DNA of 64,000 nt from Telopea speciosissima (taxonomy: Eukaryota; Streptophyta; Magnoliopsida; Proteales; Proteaceae), in assembly GCF_018873765.1 (NCBI RefSeq), contig NC_057922.1:39824321-39888320 (forward strand), in the 5' to 3' direction. A program made the position numbers and the translations under genes. Under the pieces are notes generated by a model. It did no database searches, was not told where the DNA came from, and worked only from the letters and a program-made list of their open reading frames with translations. Shown one piece after another: positions 57,472 to 64,000 of the stretch. Within the stretch, counting starts at the first letter, position 1. Each line of letters opens with the position of its first letter.

Positions 57472-60400
57472 TTTTTTTAACCCGAAAATTACCTGGGACT
57501 TAGGGCAGCCCTTAAGATTTTATTAAAATGAATCGACAATAAAGATGAATACAATGGGGAGGACATTCCCGCCTAACCCCAAACCCAATCGAGAACAAAG
57601 GTAACAAGACAAAAACACTGGATCACTCAAAGAAAGAGCTCTTAACCAGACCCAACCAAATATAAAGTTACAATATTAACACTGGAAGACCACTAGCATC
57701 CTCTTGAGAAATCCGCTAAAGATTGTGAGGTAACTTAATCTCTCCAAAAAACATTGAATTAGATGCCGATTCACAAGCTAAATTTGCTAGGTAATCTGCT
57801 GCCCTATTGCCTTCCCGGTATGTTAAAGAAATCATAGGCTTAAGAGCATCAATCAGCTCCAAAATTTCCTGAAACCAGTACCATCCTTTCCAAAAACCAC
57901 ATTTCCTTTTTGAAATGCAACAAATTGTAGCCGCAGAATCCGAGCTGACATGGAACTCCCTAAACCCCATGCTCGAGCAGAGCTTCAACCCATCTCCCAA
58001 CACCCTAAGCTCACCAATGGCATTGGTACACTCACCATCGTATTTTGCAAAGGCAGCTATAACACCTCCATCATTATTCCTAATGATGCCCCCACCCCCT
58101 CCTTCTCCAGGGTTGCCTTTGCAAGCTCCATCCACATTGAGCTTGATTGAGGAAAAAAGAGGACACCACAATACAAGAAACAGCACCTTATAGGCTTTAG
58201 TGGGGTGAGCAATACCAAAGAATTGTAAAACAAGATTTTTCCTGAAAGAAGGGAACTTCACAAAAGAAGAATAAAGGGGAATCTCTTTAACCCAATTTCT
58301 AATTACGCCCACCAGGTAACTGGCCGCACGAGCCTTTTTCCCATGTCTACGATTTTTTCTTTCTTTTCATAGTTCCCAAATTATGAAAGAAGGTAGCAAT
58401 CCAATAATCACTCCACACAAGCTATCGTCCTTGGCATGACTATGCCAAAATAATAATCTGCTCCGCACATCCTGCGATGGAACAATCTCCACTTCACAAA
58501 GTTTAGAGAAGAAACTCTAAACCTTGGATGCCATACCCCCTTCCACCAGACAGTGATTCGTCGATTTACACTTGGATTGACCACAACATAGACATTTCGA
58601 AGCTAAAGGAACCCCCATCCTCATGATGGCATCATCCATGGGGACTCCTCCACTCAAGACCTGCCACGAGAAGAACCCAATCTTGGTGGGGATCATATGA
58701 TTCCACAACCATTTAGCAAATGGCTTTTCATCCGAAACCATTCTGATTTCATTCCAAAAGGATTTAGTGGAAAATTTACCATCCCTCGCCAGAGTCCAAA
58801 CAAGGGTATCCTCCTTGTCAGACAGAAAAAGCTTACCATTCATCAAACTATCATGCACATTGACTGAATCAATTTTAATCAGAATCTCTTGATTCCAAGT
58901 TCCATCCACACTACTAACATCTTTGACACGAACGGATAAGTCAAGTTGAAGGGCCCCGTTTACATAATCTACCAAAGCTCCCCATTCCGACCAGTTATCA
59001 AGCCAAAAATTGATATCTCCTTTTCCAATGAGCCACCATGTTTTTTAGATCAAGAACTCTTTATGCAGAGAGCTATTTTCCAAGAGATTGACCCACCAGC
59101 CCACAAACCTGCCAAAATTATATGCTCATTTTTCAAAAATTTTGTTTTAAAAAAAGAACACCACAGCGATTTTGAAGATAGGATTCTCCACAGGCCCTTT
59201 AAGTGCAAAGCTAGGCTTATGTCCTCTATATGACGAATCCCCAGGCCACCTTCTTTGATCAGTTTACACACCTTATTCCAACCCACCCAGTGATGTCGCT
59301 TGTCCCAATCTAATTGGCCCCACAGGAAGTCAGGGCAAATACTGTTAAATCTTCTAATAATAGTTTTAGGGATATCCAAGGTTGAGATAATATGAATTGA
59401 CATGGAGGCCAACACATGTTTGAGCAAAACCACTCTCGCCCCTGGAGACAGCAATTTTCCTTTCCAGCCAGCAACCTTCCTTCACATTTTAGATAAGAAG
59501 TCATCAAAGAAATTAATGCAAAGTCACCCAGCGTATAGAGGCGCTCCAAGATAAGTGATTGGTAATCTCTTTCCAGTAAAACCCGTAACCAACTCCACCA
59601 TGCGACAATTGTGCTCAGAGGCTTTCTCACTCATTACAAAGTAACTTTTAGCCTTATTCACCAACTGCCCTGAAATGGTTTCATACCTATTAATGAATCC
59701 AAGGATTTGTTTCAAAGAATTCTTCAGCCCCCTGGAGAAGATTATGGTATCATCTGCAAACAAGCTATGTGAAATTCCCAGGCATCCCCGAGGAAGCTGA
59801 AAAAAAGTTGTTCTTCCCTCCACAAACAAGGATCTTAAACCTTTGCTCAGAACCTCCTCTGCAAGAATAAAAAGAGAAGGCGACAATGGGTCCCGTTGAC
59901 GCACCCCCCTCGAAGATTTAAAGAAATCTGAGGGACCACCATCAAGAACTACAGAGAACCAACAATTTTCTACCATCTTTTTTATCAGGCTGATCCTTCC
60001 CTCCGCAAAACCAAACTTTTTAAAAACTTTGTACAATAATTCTGATTCCAACTTGTCATACGCGTTCGCCATGTCCAGTTTGAACACTACATTGCCTCCA
60101 CGAATACCCCTGTTGATATCCTGAACCACTTCTTGCACCAGAGCTATATTATCTTGAATGTTTCGCCCCTGTATGAAATCTCCTTGCTCCTCCAAGATAA
60201 TAGAGGGAAGAATGGTAGCTAATCTTACAAAAATAATTTTTGCAATTATTTTATAAGCAAAATTGCCTAAAATAATAGGGCGAAAGTCAAATATTACCTT
60301 TGGATTGTCCTACTTTGGAAATAACACTAGGTTGGCCGAGGTGTAGCATCGTAGCAAGAAAACCCCCACAAAAAAGTCCTTGACCGCGGCCCAAACATCA

Positions 60401-61435
60401 TCCCTAATAATCTCCCAGCAAGCCGTAGAAAAGTAGCCAGTGAAACCATCCGGGCCTGGGGCACTATCTGCTGACAAGCCAAAAACTGTTGCCTTAACCT
60501 CTTCTAAAGACAGAGAGGCCATGAGAAACATGTTATTCTCCTCAGAGACCAGAGAGGGAATGTATTGCAGCAGGTCCTCATCATGCTGACAATTTTGAGA
60601 AGTAAAAATGTCAAAAAAATATCTCACCGTCTTAGCTGCAATACCAATTGCTTCAGTGATCCAATTGCCATTGAAATCTTTAATCTTTTCTACACATTGG
60701 TGTCGTCTTCGAACATTGACCATCGTATGGAAAAACTTAGTGTTTCTCTCCCCCTCCTTGAGCCATCTCACCCTCAATTTTTGCCTCCAAAAAATTTCTT
60801 CCTCAAGCAAAACTTCGTTAAGAGCTTTTTTAGCTTCCTCTAGCTCCCCCTTAGTCGTCTCATTTGAATTTTGCTCATACTCTACCTCTGCTCTGCAAAC
60901 TCTATCTTCTACCCTTCTTGCATTTTGATGAATATTCCCGAAAACCGTTTTGTTCCAAAACCGAAGCTGAGATCGAAGAGCTTTTAATTTAAGATAAAGA
61001 ATGTGCAAAGGGGAACCGTAGCACGGTATCGACCAACATTCCCTAACTCAACCCATAAATCTAGGGTGAGAAAGCCATATTTAGTGGAAATTAAAAGAGG
61101 AAAATTTCTTAGGCGCCTGAACTGCACAATCCAACAGAATGGGAACATGATCCGAACAAGTCCTGCTTAAATGAGTCACTTTACTCACCGCAAAAAATTT
61201 ATCCTAAAGGCCATTAAATAGAAAACGATCAAGGCAAGCAACAACTTTACCACTGCCCGTTTGGTTATTGAACCAGGTGAAAGAATTACCTTGGAAGCCT
61301 CCATCAAAAAGACCAGCAGCATTCACAAAATTCCCAAATTCCTCAAGAGAAATTGGGCACGCCAACCTACCACCAACCTTTTGACATGTGGCTAATGTAG
61401 AGAATTCCCACACTATCCTTTTTTTAATAATGCCA
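57472..61435 (-). mobile_element. L1-type LINE (L1b), 5'-truncated, minus strand
   Basis: The 3' end has seven T (57472-57478), then a 3' UTR matching L1a. ORF2 runs upward to about 61435, where the copy ends inside the endonuclease, so it is 5'-truncated. It is the same family as L1a by protein order and 3' terminus. I could not find a convincing target duplication. Confidence 0.9.
57716..61435 (-). pseudogene. LINE ORF2 of L1b (broken)
   Basis: Endonuclease C-terminus at 61413-61204 (GGFQGNSFTWFNNQTG, LDRFLFNG). RT follows: FWRQKLRVRWLKEGERNTKFFH, SAPGPDGFTGYF, QGRNIQDNIALVQEV, FKLDMANAYDKLE, GVRQRDPLSPSLF (usual GLRQGDPLSP) and SLFADDTIIFSRG near 59760. Then LPITYLGAPLYAG, the RRFNSICPDFLWG segment and zf-RVT with KIGFFSWQVLSGG and CLCCGQSKC (about 58580). 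RNase H (58312-57716) has NVDGACKGNPGEGGGG, SSDSAATI and NRAADYLANLAC. Breaks: stop near 61204, stop/shift at 60310-60195, stop at 59524, a break near 59050-58975, and stops at 58517 and 58365. Confidence 0.92.
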
Positions 61436-61980
61436 AGAAACTCAATTCATATGGCAAAAACTAATGTGACTAAGGATCTGCTACAATACTTGGTAACAAC
61501 TAGGAAGACTGAACGAGGGAATGGAGTTAAACAAAATAACCATGGTTAAGCACCAAGGATAAAGATTTGCTCACTCGGAACCAAGGTGCCTTGCGAGTTT
61601 ATGTTGTGTAAGAAATGAATGAGAGAGAGAGAGAGGGGTTTTAGTGCATGGTACCGGAATGGGTATCAGTCAACCAAGAAACCGATATGATATTGAATCG
61701 GTATCAACATGGCCAATTACTCACTGTCTGTATTGTATCACCAATACGGTATTAAGATGAATCACTTGTAAAATCGATACGAATCGCCCAATATCAATAT
61801 CTCAAACAATGCCGGAGAGTGAGAGAGAAAACGTGCACTTAAACAGAAGGGAGCTGATCTTTTTAGGTATAAACCAAAGGGATTTTTTTGGGTACGATTT
61901 TAGGTATAATGTTGGAGAGAGAGAGAAAGCATTGAGTGGAGCAAGGAGTATGCCTTGAACAGGGCGGGTGGAAGTTTACG
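61436..61980. repeat. Intergenic, with CGATA-rich repeat (61640-61800)
   Basis: A (GA)n tract at 61620-61635 is followed by words such as AACCGATATGATATTGAATCGG that resemble 11830-12280 in M1. No gene is seen. Confidence 0.55.
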
Positions 61981-62160
61981 TGGACCATCCTTGGATCCGA
62001 TCTCCACCCACATGGGTTACAGGGTATCAAAGGGGGGCAGTGGATCCTAAGTGGGTGAAGATTGGGTTCGTGGACCATCCTTGGATCCGATCTCCACCCA
62101 CATGGGTTACAGGGGATCAAAGGGGGGCAGTGGATCCTAAGTGGGTGAAGATTGGGTTCG
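61981..62160. repeat. 90-bp tandem repeat, two copies
   Basis: Units 61981-62070 and 62071-62160 differ at about one base (GGGTATC/GGGGATC) and a third copy begins for six bases. The unit length is a multiple of three and both strands stay open through it. Confidence 0.93.
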
Positions 62161-62308
62161 TGGACCTCATCAGCACTCGGTGCAAGTCAGGATTCAGGAA
62201 CCGGTGGCGTACTTGCAAGACTAATGGGATTTGACATCCCAAGAAGACAAAGGATAGCGACCACGTACCACAAGTAAAGTGAGGAAGAAGTTTATGTTTT
62301 TTTTTTTA
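62161..62308. other. Spacer before the Pack-MULE
   Basis: No feature except a T run at 62297-62307 that forms the left target site of the next element. Confidence 0.5.
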
Positions 62309-62779
62309 GGGTTTTTGACAAATGCTCCTTAAAAATACCTATTTCTCCAAATGCCCCTACAATTTTTCTAATTGTTACAAAGTCCCTCTACTTTCAAAAC
62401 AATGTAGCACTTTGGTCTTGTCGTTACTTTGGGACGTTAGACATTAATTTTAAGAAATCTAATGACAAATATACCCCTCTGATATAAACCCATGAAAATT
62501 AATGAATTAAATGACTAAATTGCCCTCATCTTCCCCAAATTATTTAGGGTTTGAAATGAAAATCGAAAAAAAACCTAAAATCATTCAAAAAACCATCTGC
62601 CCCAAATCCATTTCATTGTTATACCCTAATTTTGTTGTTTCTTCAAATTTATGTACATATGGTCCTTACTATTTGATTATGATTCTTCATACTTTAGCAC
62701 TGAAGGAATTTATATTTGAATTGGGGATTTCAAATGCATGCCTAAGGTTACAGCATTAATGGCCGGATTTTGCAGGCCA

Positions 62780-63532
62780 ACAGAAGGTTACACCATTAAT
62801 CCCTCGCTTGATGTATGTACACCTCAAGAACACCGATGAAGGCATCGGAATCTGCTACTGCGGCTTTCTTTCCATAACCGCCAATCACCCTTGATAAGCT
62901 TACTGGATTCTGGACAGAGAAATCCTATTTCTGTCTAAAGAGGTCGCTAATGACAGGGGAGTTCTTGAACAGAGACACGACTGACATCGAAGTAGCCATG
63001 ATCACAGCCAAGTAATTAACACACACACAGAAAAGAGAAAGAAAAGAGCAAATAAAACCCCAAATCGGAATCAAAGGCTGTAATCTCAACTTCAAACTAA
63101 AAACTGAAAAACCCTAAATCTAAAACTACCAAAACTACAGTTGTAGAAGAAAGTAAACACAGGTTTTCAAGACCAAAAAGCAGATAACCCGAGCTTAAAA
63201 ATAAGCCAAGAACGCAAACATCACAAGGGAGTTAGTGAAACAGGGGAAATAGGAAACTCAAAACACTCAAGCAAAAAACCCAACAATCGATGAAGTTAGC
63301 TATTAAATCATTGAGAAAGAGAGGGAAAAAAAAAGAGTCCAGCTGAGAGTTTAGACCTGGGGGAGAAATTAATCCATTTGACCCTTTTATTTTTCTTGAA
63401 CAAAAGTCAAACCAAATCCAATATTTTTATGGATTCTTATCGAGATGATCTTGAAAGTAATTCCCGAGTCTTTTTGGTTACTTTAATCTCAATTGTATTC
63501 ATGTTAAGGTCGACAGAAGGTTACACCATTAA
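62780..63532. repeat. 20-bp direct repeats bounding the captured segment
   Basis: ACAGAAGGTTACACCATTAA occurs at 62780-62799 and 63513-63532, exactly identical, on either side of the gene-like core of M2. A weaker copy (AAGGTTACAGCATTAA) is at about 62742. Confidence 0.9.
62796..62999 (-). pseudogene. Captured first exon of a C2-domain protein gene (candidate)
   Basis: Minus frame from ATG 62999 reads MATSMSVVSLFKNSPVISD, then RQK, a TAG stop, DFSVQNPVSLSRVIGGYG, and DAFIGVLEVYIHQARD before a TAA at the capture edge. The FIGVLEVYIHQARD segment matches the first strand of plant C2-domain proteins as I know them (GVIEVYVHQARD), a calcium/phospholipid-binding fold. Upstream on minus (63000-63340) is a pyrimidine-rich 5' UTR-like stretch. 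The fragment lies inside M2 and ends just after HQARD, so only the N-terminus was taken. The in-frame stop makes it non-functional. Family assignment rests on one short motif. Confidence 0.55.
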
Positions 63533-63845
63533 ACGGAGTTGGGGAAGATGGTTTTTTGAATGATTTTAAGGTTTTTTTAGATTTTCATTTCAAATCCTAA
63601 ATTATTTGGGGAAGATGAGGCCAATTTGGTCATTTTACTCATTAAATTTGATGGATTTTTATCAGAGAGGCATTTTGGTCATTAGATTTCCTAGAACTAA
63701 CGGTCTAACATCTCAAATTAACAGATTGGACTAAAGTGCTATACTATTTTGAAAGTAGAAGAAATTTACAATTAAAAAATTTGTAAGAAAGCATTAAGAC
63801 AAATGGGCATTTTCAAGGGGTCATTTGTCAAAAACCCTTTTTTTA

Positions 63846-64000
63846 TTAAACTCTGATTTAAAAAAGGGCACAAGCAGAGGCACAACATGCAATATTTCTT
63901 TCTTTTTATCCGGACGAAGAAGGCCTACTGCAAAATTTCCGCTTTGGAAGAAAGCATTGGGTCGTTGGCTTATGATTTGACCGCATGTTTGTTAACGGCG
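63846..64000. other. Right flank, nothing recognised
   Basis: No gene or repeat that I can place. Confidence 0.5.

Larger units (their letters stand above)
62309..63837. mobile_element. Mutator-like element M2 with long inverted repeats (Pack-MULE candidate)
   Basis: GGGTTTTTGACAAATG at 62309 is mirrored by CATTTGTCAAAAACCC ending at 63837. The repeats extend about 290 bp each: ATCTAATGAC, CCTCATCTTCCCCAAAT and AAAATCATTCAAAAAACCATC occur in both. The flank TTTTTTTA is present on both sides (62301-62308, 63838-63845), low in complexity but identical over 8 bases. There is no transposase. The core holds sequence resembling the 5' end of a plant gene. Confidence 0.85.

Noticed and set aside
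61405..61445. Possible further LINE 3' end (T run then AATAATGCCAAG)
   Set aside because: Only seven T and no matching 3' UTR or target duplication; more simply the 5' end region of L1b.
1..64000. CRISPR array, bacterial defence or biosynthetic system, tRNA or rRNA genes
   Set aside because: No regularly spaced repeats, operon layout or RNA gene was found; every recognisable protein is of transposon or captured plant origin. A tRNA scan was not possible here.

Overview
This window is nuclear DNA of a seed plant, very probably a dicot or early-diverging eudicot with a repeat-rich genome. The evidence is the class of its repeats: plant L1-type LINEs with a C-terminal RNase H, a chromovirus-type Ty3/gypsy element, copia elements with iMet primer sites, long-LTR gypsy elements, and Mutator-like elements with 9-bp target duplications. 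Every retroelement reading frame is broken by stops or shifts. I find no intact host gene, rRNA, tRNA or CRISPR array, and I do not name a species.

Layout. 1-4507: 3' part of a degenerate LINE (L1a, + strand) ending in a 26-base A tail. 4656-46355: one old minus-strand Ty3/gypsy element (E), its halves pushed more than 30 kb apart by later insertions. These are a solo LTR F (7877-10644), a Mutator-like element M1 (11283-12575) with its own nested MITE, and copia element B (12689-45172). B in turn carries copia A (13289-22605) in its 5' LTR and a pol-less long-LTR gypsy element D (28872-38057) in its RNase H. A tandem duplication of about 5 kb then copied the D/B boundary (33881-38955 and 38956 to about 44560). 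Target duplications (GAAAG for B, AGAAA for D, GTGAA for F, a decayed 9-mer for M1) and reading-frame continuity across the insertions support the order E, then F/M1/B, then A/D, then the tandem duplication.

46356-50660: a LINE RNase H fragment and a 3.8-kb solo LTR (G) of the same family as F. 50661-54484: a short non-autonomous LTR element (H2) with unlike LTRs, a gene-like relic and a solo LTR (H). H and the 3' LTR of H2 contain arrays of GACCG-AAAA-CGGTC hairpin motifs. 54493-55296: a long hairpin and a second MITE. 55573-61435: three minus-strand LINE insertions, two with clear target duplications and one nearly full (L1b). 61981-62160: a 90-bp tandem repeat. 62309-63837: a Mutator-like element with inverted repeats of about 290 bp that carries what looks like the 5' UTR and first exon of a C2-domain gene (Pack-MULE).

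There is no cooperating gene system here. The window is a layered record of retrotransposition, LTR-LTR recombination and segmental duplication. The most unusual items are the duplication across a nested boundary, the Pack-MULE whose cargo is flanked by 20-bp direct repeats, the exon-like block with a splice donor in the F/G LTR family, and the hairpin-motif arrays in the H LTRs.
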